NCBI RefSeq assembly: GCF_014195505.1
Contig: NZ_JACIBV010000001.1
Location: forward strand, 5,580,001 to 5,644,000
Length of the DNA: 64,000 nt
Reading direction: 5' to 3'
From: Nonomuraea dietziae
GTDB lineage: Bacteria > Actinomycetota > Actinomycetes > Streptosporangiales > Streptosporangiaceae
Shown: positions 43,056 to 51,509 of the stretch, piece after piece
Numbering within the stretch: position 1 is the first letter of the stretch
How the letters are laid out: each line of letters starts with the position of its first letter
Translations under genes and position numbers: made by a program
Notes under the pieces: generated by a model
What the model saw: the letters and a program-made list of their open reading frames with translations, nothing else
Database searches by the model: none
What the model was told of the DNA's origin: nothing

Positions 43056-43098
43056 AAAAAAACGTGAGCACGCCCGCAGCGGACGTGCTCACGTTTTC
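43056..43098 (-). terminator. Strong intrinsic terminator after the aminotransferase gene
   Basis: AACGTGAGCACG (43061-43072) and CGTGCTCACGTT (43084-43095) form a perfect 12-bp stem. On the minus strand the stem is followed by a run of seven T (from the A run at 43056-43062). It lies just past the stop at 43107, and the opposite side has TTTT so it may work in both directions. Confidence 0.9.
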
Positions 43099-43106
43099 GA
43101 TGGCTC

Positions 43107-44432
43107 TCAGGCCAGATCGGGCCCAGGTGTGTCCAGCCCGTGGTGCCCCAGGATCGACCCCGTCCCGAACGTGTCGCGCAGTTGGACCTCCTGCTCGATC
43201 ACCCCCGCCAGCCTCCGCACCCCTTCGCGGATCCGGTCAGGCTCGGGGAAGCAGAACGACAGCCGCATGTGCCTGGCGCCGCTGCCGTCCGAGAAGAACC
43301 CGGTGCCGGGAACGAACGCCACCCGCTCGGCCACCGCCCGCGGCAGGATCGCCTTGGAGTCGAGCCCCTCGGGCAGGGACGCCCACACGAAGAACCCGCC
43401 GCCAGGACGCGTCCATGTGACGCCCGGCGGCATCAGGGCCTCGAGGGAGCTGAGCATCGCGTCCCGGCGCTCCCTGTAGAGCTCGCGGAAGGCCTTGATC
43501 TGCTCCCGCCACGGCTGCGTGGCGAGGTACTGGCCGACGGCCAGCTGCGTGAAGGTCGAGTGCGACAGCACGGCCGACTCCATGGCGAGCACGAGCTTGT
43601 CGCGGATGGCGTGGGGAGCGAGCGCCCAGCCGACGCGGAACCCCGGGGCCAGCGTCTTGGAGAACGAGCCCAGGTAGACCACGCCGTCGGAGTTGTCGGC
43701 GCGCAGCGCCCGCATGGGATCGCCGTCGAAGCCGAGCAGGCCGTACGGGTTGTCCTCGACGATCAGGATCCCGGCGCGCTGGCAGATGTCGAGGACCTGC
43801 TGGCGGCGGGCGACGTTCAGGGTGACGCCGCCGGGGTTGTGGAACGTCGGGATCGTGTAGAGGAACTTGATGCGGCTGCCCGCGGCGCGCAGCGCGTAGA
43901 TGGTCTGCGCGAGCGACTCGGGGATGAGGCCCTGATCGTCCATAGCGATATGGACCACTTTGGCCTGGTATGCGGCGAATGTTCCGAGGGCGCCGACGTA
44001 CGAGGGGCCCTCGGCGAGCACCACGTCGCCCGGATCGATGAAGATCCGCGTGATCAGGTCGAGCGCCTGCTGGGAGCCGACGGTGGCGACGACGTCGTCA
44101 GGGCTGGCGTCGATGCCCTCCATGCGCATGACCTCGCAGATCTGCTCACGTAGGTGCGGGTCTCCCTGCGCCGAGCCGTACTGCAGGGCCACGGGACCGC
44201 GGCGGGCGACCAGATCGGACACCAGCTCGCCCACGACATCGAGGGGAAGGGCCGTGACGTACGGCATGCCGCCGGCGAGCGAGACCACCTCGGGCCTCGA
44301 CGCGACGGCGAAGAGAGCTCGGATCTCGGAGGCGACCATCCCGGTAGCTCGCGCGGCGTACCGATCGACGTAGGCGTCGATACGCGACCCTTGGGTCGCG
44401 GGCGTCCGACCGTGATCCGTCTCTTCTGTCAC
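43107..44432 (-). CDS. PLP-dependent aminotransferase (2-aminoadipate aminotransferase / LysN-like)
   Basis: 441 residues of fold-type I aminotransferase. VVSLAGGMPYVTALPLD near 50 and LQYGSAQGDPHLREQI mark the MocR/LysN-like class. The PLP phosphate site is VGSQQALDLI; EDNPYGLLGFDG and SFSKTLAPGFRVGW contain the active-site Asp/Tyr and Lys; MRLSFCFPEPDRI has the substrate-carboxylate Arg. No N-terminal GntR domain, so it is an enzyme and not a regulator. A PLP aminotransferase between parB and the sigM/trx block is typical of actinobacteria. Substrate probably 2-aminoadipate or branched/aromatic amino acids. Confidence 0.88.
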   Translation of the reverse strand: MTEETDHGRTPATQGSRIDAYVDRYAARATGMVASEIRALFAVASRPEVVSLAGGMPYVTALPLDVVGELVSDLVARRGPVALQYGSAQGDPHLREQICEVMRMEGIDASPDDVVATVGSQQALDLITRIFIDPGDVVLAEGPSYVGALGTFAAYQAKVVHIAMDDQGLIPESLAQTIYALRAAGSRIKFLYTIPTFHNPGGVTLNVARRQQVLDICQRAGILIVEDNPYGLLGFDGDPMRALRADNSDGVVYLGSFSKTLAPGFRVGWALAPHAIRDKLVLAMESAVLSHSTFTQLAVGQYLATQPWREQIKAFRELYRERRDAMLSSLEALMPPGVTWTRPGGGFFVWASLPEGLDSKAILPRAVAERVAFVPGTGFFSDGSGARHMRLSFCFPEPDRIREGVRRLAGVIEQEVQLRDTFGTGSILGHHGLDTPGPDLA

Positions 44433-44598
44433 GGTCCACCTCCTAGGTGTGGCATTGAACCGAGATACCAGAGTACGTCAGAGCGTTGACCCGGCCGCGA
44501 CCGGGACAGTCCGCTGCCGACTTCGTCCCTGAGTTACGATGCCAGCTGGGGACGCGGTATTCGCGCGCTTTTCCGCACAGCAACGATTGGGGCAATAG

Positions 44599-45216
44599 TT
44601 GTCGCGTCGGCTGGCCAACGTCACTCTGGACAACCTCGACGATCTGCCGCGACGGTGCCGGCAGTGCGTCTTCTGGGAGCTCGACCCCGTGAGCGGCGAG
44701 AGAGCCGTCAAGACGGGTGATCCAGGGCTGGAGAAGGAGGCCTGGATCTCGTCCACCCTGCTCGAGTGGGGGAGCTGCGGGAAGATCGTTTATGTCGACG
44801 GTGTGCCCGCCGGGTTCGTGCTGTACAGCCCGCCGCTCTACACGCCCCGCTCGGTGGCCTTCCCCACCTCGCCGGTCAGCGCCGACGCGGTCCTGCTGAT
44901 GACCGCGCACATCATCCCCGAGTTCTCCGGCGGCGGGCTGGGCCGGATGCTCATCCAGGGCGTGGCCAAGGACCTCACCAGGCGCGGTGTGCGGGCGATC
45001 GAGGCCTTCGGCGACCTGAAGTGGGAGGAGCCGAGCTGCGTGGTGCCCGCCGAATACCTGCTTTCCGTGGGATTCAAGACGGTTCGGCCGCATCTGCGCT
45101 TCCCCCGGCTCAGGCTGGAGCTCAAGAGCGCCGTGTCGTGGCGTGAAGACGTCGAGGTGGCGCTGGAGCGGCTCCTGGGATCCATGAGTCCCGAACGCGC
45201 CCTGCGCCCCGTCTGA
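44599..45216 (+). CDS. GNAT-family N-acetyltransferase
   Basis: 205 residues from TTG 44599. CVFWELDP near residue 23, GKIVYVDGVPAGFVLYSPP, and VLLMTAHIIPEFSGGGLGRMLIQGVAKDLTRRGVRAIEAFG form a GNAT core; the acetyl-CoA loop reads SGGGLGRML. Homologous genes stand between the trx block and the aminotransferase in many actinobacteria. The acceptor is unknown. It is divergent from the aminotransferase with a 166-base gap. The ribosome site is weak (GGGG). Confidence 0.87.
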   Translation: MSRRLANVTLDNLDDLPRRCRQCVFWELDPVSGERAVKTGDPGLEKEAWISSTLLEWGSCGKIVYVDGVPAGFVLYSPPLYTPRSVAFPTSPVSADAVLLMTAHIIPEFSGGGLGRMLIQGVAKDLTRRGVRAIEAFGDLKWEEPSCVVPAEYLLSVGFKTVRPHLRFPRLRLELKSAVSWREDVEVALERLLGSMSPERALRPV

Positions 45217-45283
45217 GCGATCTGGGGGCTCCGCGAGCCCCGGCGCATCCTGTGCGGCATCGGCCGACGCCGTACAGCCGAAA

Positions 45284-45310
45284 GGCCCCGAGGGGCGAAC
45301 CCCCGGGGCC
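45284..45310 (-). terminator. GC-rich hairpin after trxA
   Basis: GGCCCCGAGGGG (45284-45295) can pair with CCCCCGGGGCC (45300-45310) around a CGAA tetraloop. It lies 18 bases past the trxA stop and between convergent ends of the GNAT and trxA genes. No U tract. Confidence 0.7.
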
Positions 45311-45327
45311 CGGTGCAGCGGGTCGGG

Positions 45328-45642
45328 CTAGATGATGCCGTCGAGCTCGCGCAGCAGCATGGCCTTCGGCTTGGCGCCGATGATCTGCTTGACGACCTCG
45401 CCGCCCTTGTAGACGTTCATCGTCGGGATCTGGAGCACACCGTAGTCGCGAGGGACGTTGGGGTTCTCGTCGATGTTGAGCTTGACGATCTCCAGCTTGT
45501 CCCCGTACTCCTTCGAGATCTCCTCGAGGATCGGGGCGACCTGGCGGCACGGGCCGCACCACTCGGCCCAAAAGTCGACAAGGACAGGCTTGTCGTTCTT
45601 GAGGACGTCCGCCTCGAACGAGGCGTCGGTGACTGCCTTCAC
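45328..45642 (-). CDS. trxA: Thioredoxin
   Basis: 104 residues from GTG 45642-45640, with GAAGGAG six bases upstream. The active site WAEWCGPCRQ (CGPC at about 29-32), the cis-Pro loop QIPTMNVY and the length are all standard. It is reduced by the adjacent TrxB and serves as general disulfide reductant. The gap to trxB is 14 bases, so they are one transcript. Confidence 0.97.
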   Translation of the reverse strand: MKAVTDASFEADVLKNDKPVLVDFWAEWCGPCRQVAPILEEISKEYGDKLEIVKLNIDENPNVPRDYGVLQIPTMNVYKGGEVVKQIIGAKPKAMLLRELDGII

Positions 45643-45656
45643 AGTGGGCTCCTTCG

Positions 45657-46589
45657 TTAGTTCTCGTTGCTTGCGAGCCAGCGCTCGGAGTCGAGTGACG
45701 CCGAGCATCCCGTGCCCGCGGCGGTGATGGCCTGCCGGTAGGTGTGGTCGACGACGTCGCCGGCGGCGAACACACCGGGGATGTTGGTCGCGGTGGTGGG
45801 CGCGGCGACCTTGATGTATCCGTCGTCGTCGAGTTCGATCTGGCCCTTGACCAGGTCGGTGCGCGGGTCGTGGCCGATGGCGATGAACAGCCCGTCGGCG
45901 GCCAGCTCGCACTCCTCGCCCGTCTTGAGGTTGCGCAGTTGGACGGCGGTCACCTTGTCGTCGCCGAGGACGTCGACGACCTCGGAGTCCCAGACGAAGC
46001 GGATCTTCTCGTTGGCGAAGGCCCGCTCCTGCATGATCTTGCTGGCGCGCAGCTCGTCACGGCGGTGGACGACCGTCACCATGCGCGCGAAGCGGGTGAG
46101 GAAGGTCGCCTCCTCCATGGCGGTGTCGCCGCCGCCGACCACGACGATGTCCTTGTTGCGGAAGAAGAACCCGTCACACGTCGCGCACCACGAGACGCCG
46201 TGTCCTGACAGGCGCTTCTCGTTGACCAGGCCCAGCTCGCGATAGCCGGAGCCCATCGCGAGGATGACCGACTTGGCGTAGTAGGTGTCGGTGTGGGTCT
46301 TGACCACCTTGGGATTGGCTTCGAGGTCGACCTCGACCACGTCGTCGGCCACCAGCTCGGCGCCGAACCTCTCGGCCTGCTTGCGCAGGTTGTCCATGAG
46401 GTCGGGGCCCATGATGCCGTCGGGGAACCCAGGGAAGTTCTCCACGTCGGTGGTGTTCATCAGGGCTCCACCCGCGGTGACCGAACCCTCGAACACCAGC
46501 GGCTTGAGTTCGGCGCGGGCGGAGTAGACGGCCGAGGTGTACCCCGCGGGGCCCGAACCGATGATGATCACATTTCGGACGTCGCTCAA
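45657..46589 (-). CDS. trxB: Thioredoxin reductase
   Basis: 310 residues from TTG 46589-46587, GGAAGG upstream; an earlier TTG at 46628 would add 13 residues. FAD motif VIIIGSGPAGYTSAVYSARA, redox-active WCATCDGFFF (CATC), NADPH motif VVVGGGDTAMEEA and HRRDELRAS, and FAAGDVVDHTYRQAITAAGTGCSAS at the C-terminus. Low-Mr bacterial type. It follows the sigM/anti-sigma genes as in mycobacteria but behind its own terminator-separated start. Confidence 0.96.
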   Translation of the reverse strand: MSDVRNVIIIGSGPAGYTSAVYSARAELKPLVFEGSVTAGGALMNTTDVENFPGFPDGIMGPDLMDNLRKQAERFGAELVADDVVEVDLEANPKVVKTHTDTYYAKSVILAMGSGYRELGLVNEKRLSGHGVSWCATCDGFFFRNKDIVVVGGGDTAMEEATFLTRFARMVTVVHRRDELRASKIMQERAFANEKIRFVWDSEVVDVLGDDKVTAVQLRNLKTGEECELAADGLFIAIGHDPRTDLVKGQIELDDDGYIKVAAPTTATNIPGVFAAGDVVDHTYRQAITAAGTGCSASLDSERWLASNEN

Positions 46590-46685
46590 CGCTCCACGCC
46601 TTCCTTCGCTGTTTGCCAGTGGCGTCAACAGATCCTAGGCGTCCGTGATTCCCAGCCCTACCCACATCGCCAGGGGCAAACGAAA

Positions 46686-46708
46686 GGAGCCCGCACAGGG
46701 CGGGCTCC
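46686..46708 (-). terminator. Hairpin after the anti-sigma gene
   Basis: GGAGCCCGC (46686-46694) pairs perfectly with GCGGGCTCC (46700-46708) over a five-base loop, 19 bases past the anti-sigma stop. It separates the sigM operon from trxB-trxA. Confidence 0.75.
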
Positions 46709-46726
46709 TCGCGTCGGAAAGGGGAT

Positions 46727-47674
46727 CTACTTCCAGTTGCCCAGTGTGGGCTTGACGATGTTCTTGCACTTGAACGGGTCGACCACATCGACCCTGACCC
46801 GCAGCGCGGTCTTGTCCTTCCACGAGGCGATGATCAGTGCCTCCTGGCCGTTGAACTCGCTCTGGTCCACCGTGAACGGCCTGAGCTTGCTCCGGGCGGC
46901 CACCCGCTCGACACACGCCGACACCTTGGGATCGACACCGCCGGCGTCCTTGGAGCCTGGAGCCGCACCCAGGAAGGTGCTCAGCGGCTGCTTGAGGTCC
47001 TGGGAGCTCCAGTTGTAGTCGGTGTCGGTCACCATGTAGCTCAGCGCCGGCTGCGACGCCGAGGGCTGGGGCTGGGCCAGCAGGCTTCTGCCTGGCGACG
47101 GATCGGATCCGTCCGCCAGCAGGCCGGTCGAGAGGCCCGCGGCGCCGACCACGACCGCTGCCGCGGCCGCCGCCACCAGCGGCATCCCCCATCTGCGCCG
47201 TCCAGGAGAACGCTGCGCAGGAGGTCGCTGCCCTGCTGGTCGCCGCGCGCCTGGGCGTCGCCCTGAACCGCTGTGCCCCGAGGCGCCGTGTCCGGAGTAG
47301 CCGTGTCCCGAGGCGGCGCGTCCCGAAGAGTAGGCAGGGACGAGGTCGCCGTCGTCGGCGGCCGTGCCGAGCCGTACGGGCTCGGGGGTCTGTCTGGTCA
47401 GTTCCTCCCAGTCAGGACCGTCGAGGAGGTCGAGACCTCCACCTGCGGCCTCACGAGCAAGGGCCTGGTCGATCCGCATCGCGACACCCATCGGCATGGC
47501 CGGTGTGGGAGTCGCCGCGAGCACCTCGCGAACCGCGGCCAGGTCCGCCAGGAGCTCCCCACAGGGGTCGCAAACCGCGAGATGCTCGCGGACCTGTTCG
47601 GCCGTGGCAGCGTCCAGGAGACCCTCGGCCAGCTCGGCCAAGATCTCCAGATCGTAGTGCGTGTCACCCGTCAC
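46727..47674 (-). CDS. Membrane anti-sigma factor of SigM
   Basis: 315 residues. An N-terminal zinc anti-sigma domain has HLAVCDPCGELL (H-x3-C-x2-C, about 31-38), then a Gly/Ser/Arg-rich linker, one TM helix (about 165-188, PLVAAAAAAVVVGAAGLSTGLL) and an extracytoplasmic C-terminal domain with two Cys (CVERV, FKCKN). It starts 11 bases before the sigM stop, so the two are coupled. It should hold SigM at the membrane until an envelope or redox signal releases it. The mycobacterial counterpart is Rv3912. Confidence 0.87.
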   Translation of the reverse strand: MTGDTHYDLEILAELAEGLLDAATAEQVREHLAVCDPCGELLADLAAVREVLAATPTPAMPMGVAMRIDQALAREAAGGGLDLLDGPDWEELTRQTPEPVRLGTAADDGDLVPAYSSGRAASGHGYSGHGASGHSGSGRRPGARRPAGQRPPAQRSPGRRRWGMPLVAAAAAAVVVGAAGLSTGLLADGSDPSPGRSLLAQPQPSASQPALSYMVTDTDYNWSSQDLKQPLSTFLGAAPGSKDAGGVDPKVSACVERVAARSKLRPFTVDQSEFNGQEALIIASWKDKTALRVRVDVVDPFKCKNIVKPTLGNWK

Positions 47675-48275
47675 GAAGTTCTGCTCCCTTCGCGGATGAG
47701 ACGCGGGTCAGGTCTGTTCGGTTCCGCAGATGCGAAAGAATCGGGGCAAGTTTCGCGCGACCCCGTGCACAGCGGCTCTTCACGGTGCCACTGGGCACGG
47801 ACAGCACTTGAGCTGCGTCTTCGACGGAATAGCCCATCATGTCCACGAGGACGAGCGCCGCCCTCTGGTCGGCTGGAAGCATTTTGAGGGCGGCCGAAAC
47901 CTCCATGGAGACCTCGCGCTCGCCGGTCTGGTCGGGCATGGGCGTGTCACGCTCGGCCGCCTCGATGAGCTCGTCGTCGGCGACGGGCCTGACCGACTTG
48001 CGGCGCATCCTGTCGAGGCAGGCGTTGACCACGATGCGGTGCAGCCAGGTCGTGACGGCCGCCTCGCCGCGAAAGCTGTGCGCCTTCCTGTAAGCGGAGA
48101 CGAACGCGTCCTGTACGGCATCAGCCGCCTCGTCGGGGTCGCCCAGCGTGCGCAGGGCGACCGCCCACATGCGGTCGCGGTGCCTCTTGACTATTTCACT
48201 GAACGCATGCTGATCCCCGTCGAGGTGCCGGGTGAGCAGCTCGGCGTCAGAGAGTGGCTCAGGTGGGGAATTCAC
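47664..48275 (-). CDS. sigM: ECF sigma factor SigM
   Basis: 203 residues. Region 2 reads RHLDGDQHAFSEIVKRHRDRMWAVALRTLGDPDEAADAVQDAFVSAYRKAHSFRGEAAVTTWLHRIVVNACLDRMRR; region 4 reads ALKMLPADQRAALVLVDMMGYSVEDAAQVLSVPSGTVKSRCARGR. It belongs to the SigM group by neighbours (murJ, pseudokinase, anti-sigma, trxBA), the order known from Mycobacterium and Streptomyces. It starts five bases after the pseudokinase stop, so it shares that transcript. Confidence 0.94.
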   Translation of the reverse strand: MNSPPEPLSDAELLTRHLDGDQHAFSEIVKRHRDRMWAVALRTLGDPDEAADAVQDAFVSAYRKAHSFRGEAAVTTWLHRIVVNACLDRMRRKSVRPVADDELIEAAERDTPMPDQTGEREVSMEVSAALKMLPADQRAALVLVDMMGYSVEDAAQVLSVPSGTVKSRCARGRAKLAPILSHLRNRTDLTRVSSAKGAELRDG

Positions 48276-48280
48276 AAGGT

Positions 48281-49771
48281 TTATGCCGTTCCGGGGGAAT
48301 ACACCACTACGTCATAGATGGTGCCACGAAACTTCCCGGCATCCGCAGGAAGACGAGTAAACCAGATCAAAACGTACTGACCGGTTGCGGCCTCGTCCGG
48401 CGTCAGGGTGACCTTTCCCGACGCGTCCTTCTGCTTGGCCACCGTCTTGAGAGAGGACAGGTCGGGGGAGTCTCCCACCTTGAGCTCGACGCTGGCCCCT
48501 GAGGCGCTGGACAGCGTCGCGATCACGTCGGCGATCTTGGTCGGCTTCCCCATGTCGAGCAGCAGCCCCACACCGGGCTTGAGGTTGCCGAGGGTCGCGT
48601 TGTTGTAGTTGGTGGTGTGCCAGAAGGTGTCGGGCTTGCCGTCGACGGCGTCGTCGGCCAGCTCGGGATGTTCGGCTCCATCGTCGCCGAGAGGGTCGAA
48701 GCCCGTGGCGTTCGACGGCTTGACGATCTGCGGCTCGGCGGTCGCCGAAGGGGGCGGCTGGCTCTGCGCGGCCTCGGGAGGCGCGGGATTGCCGAGCTTT
48801 CGGCCGAGAGTCCAGGCGCCGACGCCGACCGCGGCGATCACCAAAAGGACCACGAACGTCATCAGCACCCTGTTGAGGGTGCTGGGCTGCTTGGGGGGAA
48901 GAGGTTGGGAGACGTACGTCCGCTGCTGGGTGTCGAGACCCTCGGAGCGGGAGACGACGGCGGGGGCGGGCGGTGGCGAAGGCGGCGGCGTGTACTGGAT
49001 CGTCAGCGGCCTCGCCACGTCGGCGAGCGCCTCGGCCACCTGCCCTGGGGTGGACAGCGCGCTGTGGCTCTTACGCGACTCGGGCAGCACGGCCCTGCAG
49101 GTGATGGTGTCGAGGTAGCCGGGCACACCCGCGGTCACCTGGCGGGGCGTGCAGAAGTGGCCGTCGCTCATCGGGGCGGCGGGCAGGCCGCCCTCCTCCT
49201 CGTCGCCAGGCCAGTGTCCTGTCAGGCCCGCGTAGAGCAGGCGGCCCAGGCCCTCGGCGTCGTCGAGCGCGGGATCGTCGGTGGTGAGCCCCTCCAGCGC
49301 GGCGTCGACGGCGACCCCGAGCACCTTGACCGTGTTGCCGGTGGTCCAGACGAGCTTGCCGGGGCGCAGGCACAGGTGGTGGAGGTTGTGCTCGTGCGCG
49401 TGGGCCAGCGCCTCCGCGGCCTCGGCCACCAGGACGGCGGCGCGCTCGGGCTCGAGGGGCCCGCCGGCCAGCAGGTCGGAGAGGGACTCGCCGGTGACCC
49501 ACTCACTCACCACGTAGGCGAGCCCGTCGTCCTCGGCCGCGTCGAAGACCTGGGTCAGGCGCGGGTCGGTGAGCCTGCTCGCCGCGCGCGCGGCGGTGAC
49601 GACCTCGGTGACGCGCGGGAAGTCGGGATCGAAGGTGTGCACCGCGACAGGGCGCGCGAGGATCTCGTCGATCGCCTTCCACAGGGTGGCGCCCTCGGAC
49701 TCGCTGACGCGGTCCTCGAGCCTGAAGCGCTGGGCGAGGCGGGTGCCTGGTTCCACGGTGGAGGCGCTCAT
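48281..49771 (-). CDS. Membrane pseudokinase with extracellular discoidin-like domain (MviN/MurJ-associated)
   Basis: 496 residues from ATG 49771. The N-terminal Ser/Thr-kinase fold lacks key residues: the VAVK lysine is His45 (PVAVHTF), the HRD loop reads HLCLRPGKL, and DFG is replaced by VLGVAV. A Pro-rich juxtamembrane segment is followed by one TM helix (VLMTFVVLLVIAAVGVGAW) and a C-terminal beta-rich domain with DDAVDGKPDTFWHT and LLLDMGKPTKIADV, like F5/8 (discoidin) folds. In Mycobacterium the same pseudokinase and outer domain are fused to MurJ (Rv3910); here they are a separate gene 130 bases after murJ. Likely regulates the flippase, e.g. by binding a FHA protein (inference from mycobacteria). 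Confidence 0.88.
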   Translation of the reverse strand: MSASTVEPGTRLAQRFRLEDRVSESEGATLWKAIDEILARPVAVHTFDPDFPRVTEVVTAARAASRLTDPRLTQVFDAAEDDGLAYVVSEWVTGESLSDLLAGGPLEPERAAVLVAEAAEALAHAHEHNLHHLCLRPGKLVWTTGNTVKVLGVAVDAALEGLTTDDPALDDAEGLGRLLYAGLTGHWPGDEEEGGLPAAPMSDGHFCTPRQVTAGVPGYLDTITCRAVLPESRKSHSALSTPGQVAEALADVARPLTIQYTPPPSPPPAPAVVSRSEGLDTQQRTYVSQPLPPKQPSTLNRVLMTFVVLLVIAAVGVGAWTLGRKLGNPAPPEAAQSQPPPSATAEPQIVKPSNATGFDPLGDDGAEHPELADDAVDGKPDTFWHTTNYNNATLGNLKPGVGLLLDMGKPTKIADVIATLSSASGASVELKVGDSPDLSSLKTVAKQKDASGKVTLTPDEAATGQYVLIWFTRLPADAGKFRGTIYDVVVYSPGTA

Positions 49772-49901
49772 GCTTCGATCACCCACGCGGCCGAAGGCCA
49801 CGCAGGTTCGCTATGCCGGGTGGATCCGCCCACGCCCCTCCTGCTCCATTCGCCGCCTCTAGTGCACCATGCTAGTGCCGCGCCAGTTCCCACCGGGTTC
49901 C

Positions 49902-51509
49902 TTAACGGCCTACCCGCCCGGCCACCATTCCAACGATCGAGGTGACCTCCGGGATACGCATCCTGTGGGCGACGAGCAGATACAGGGCTCCGCCGAGCCC
50001 GCCGCCGACGGCCAGAATGATCAGTGAGTTGACCAGGCTCAGGGCCCCGAACAGCTCCTGGACCCCCCAGACGGCCCCCAGAGCCACGACCGCCGTGGGC
50101 AGCGCGGCGATGTACATCCTGGTCAGCGCCGAGCCCACGGCCCAACCACCGAGACCCTGCACCCGGCGGCTGGCCAGCGTCCAGGCCACGATTGCGCCCA
50201 GGGCGTAAGCCACCGCGTAGGCGAAGGCCAGCCCCATGACCACGTACGCGGCGGGCAGCGTGTAGTAGGCCACCAGCATGAGCACCGCGTTGACCGCGGT
50301 CGTGCCCGCGCCGACGAAGACGGGGGTGCGGGTGTCGCCGAAGCTGTAGAAGACGCGCAGCAGCAGCTGGAAGATCGAGAACGGCACCAGCGCCAGGCCG
50401 AAGACCTGCAGCACGTTGCCGATGTAGACGGCGTTCTCCGGAGACGAGGCGCCGTGCCCGAAGATCAGCACGGTGATCGCAGGGCCGAGCACCATGAGCA
50501 GCAACGAGATCGGCACCATGACGGAGGTGACCAGCCGTACCCCTGAGCCGAACTCGGAGCGGACGTCGTCGAGCCTGCCCTCGCCCACGGCCCTGCTCAT
50601 CCTGGGCAGCATGGCGGTGATGACGGAGACGCCGATGATGCCGTAGGGCAGCTGGAACAGCTGGAACGCGAAGTTGTACGGCGTGAGGCCGTGATCCTTG
50701 ACCGCCGCTCCCGCCGCGGTGGCCAGGTTCGTGGTGAGGACGAGGCCGAGCTGTGTGACCACCACGTAGCCGATCGTCCAGATGCCCGCCCTCCCCATCT
50801 CGCCGAGCCTGGCGTTGCGCACGTCGAAGCGGAGCCTGAAGGAGAAGCCCGCCCGCTTGAGCGCCACGATGAGCACGAGGGCCTGGGCGACGATTCCCGC
50901 CGTCGTGCCGAGGCCGAGCAGCGCGAGTTCGGAGGTGGTGACCTTGGAGATGTCGCCGCGGCCCGCGCTGACGACGATGTAGGCCAGCAGCACGCCGATG
51001 ACGACCAGGTTGTTGAGAACCGGCGCCCACATCGGGGCGGCGAACCTGTCGCGCGTGTTGAGGATCGCGCCGGCGATCGCGCCGACCCCGAAGAAGGCCA
51101 GCTGCGGCAGGATGAACCTGGCCAGGGAGACCGCGACGTCGAACTCCCGCGAGCCTGGCCGCCAGTTGGTGTACAGATCGATCAGCAGTGGGGCGGCCAG
51201 CACCGCGAGCACCGCCACGACGGTGAGGGCGACCGTCGCGATGGTGAGCAGGCGCTGCTCGTAGGCCCTGCCGCCGTCGGGGTCCTGCTGCTGGGCCCGC
51301 ACGATCATCGGCACCACCACGCTGCTGAGCACGCCGAGGATCAGCAGGTCGAGGATGCTGTAGGGGATGGTGTAGGCGGCCTGGTAGGCGTCGCCCATCA
51401 GACCGGTGCCGATCGCGGCGGCCAGGATGATCGTGCGCACGAAACCCGTGACCCTGGACACCATCGTGCCCGCGGCCATGATCGCGCTTGCCCGCAGCAT
51501 TCGGCTCAT
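49902..51509 (-). CDS. murJ: Lipid II flippase MurJ (MviN)
   Basis: 535 residues with 14 hydrophobic segments of the MATE/MurJ fold. MLRASAIMAAGTMVSRVTGFVRTIILAAAIGTG opens the protein, GAIAGAILNTRDRFAAPMWAPVLNNLVVI follows, and YNFAFQLFQLPYGIIGVSVITAMLPRMSRAV is the family signature. It moves lipid II across the membrane. Length is that of a stand-alone MurJ. ATG overlaps the DUF6049 stop (ATGA). Confidence 0.95.
   Translation of the reverse strand: MSRMLRASAIMAAGTMVSRVTGFVRTIILAAAIGTGLMGDAYQAAYTIPYSILDLLILGVLSSVVVPMIVRAQQQDPDGGRAYEQRLLTIATVALTVVAVLAVLAAPLLIDLYTNWRPGSREFDVAVSLARFILPQLAFFGVGAIAGAILNTRDRFAAPMWAPVLNNLVVIGVLLAYIVVSAGRGDISKVTTSELALLGLGTTAGIVAQALVLIVALKRAGFSFRLRFDVRNARLGEMGRAGIWTIGYVVVTQLGLVLTTNLATAAGAAVKDHGLTPYNFAFQLFQLPYGIIGVSVITAMLPRMSRAVGEGRLDDVRSEFGSGVRLVTSVMVPISLLLMVLGPAITVLIFGHGASSPENAVYIGNVLQVFGLALVPFSIFQLLLRVFYSFGDTRTPVFVGAGTTAVNAVLMLVAYYTLPAAYVVMGLAFAYAVAYALGAIVAWTLASRRVQGLGGWAVGSALTRMYIAALPTAVVALGAVWGVQELFGALSLVNSLIILAVGGGLGGALYLLVAHRMRIPEVTSIVGMVAGRVGR

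Noticed and set aside
42116..43057. Minus-strand open frame of about 313 codons rich in Pro, Arg and Ser
   Set aside because: It lies wholly in repeat DNA, has no ribosome site or codon bias, and its periodic peptide mirrors the nucleotide repeat.
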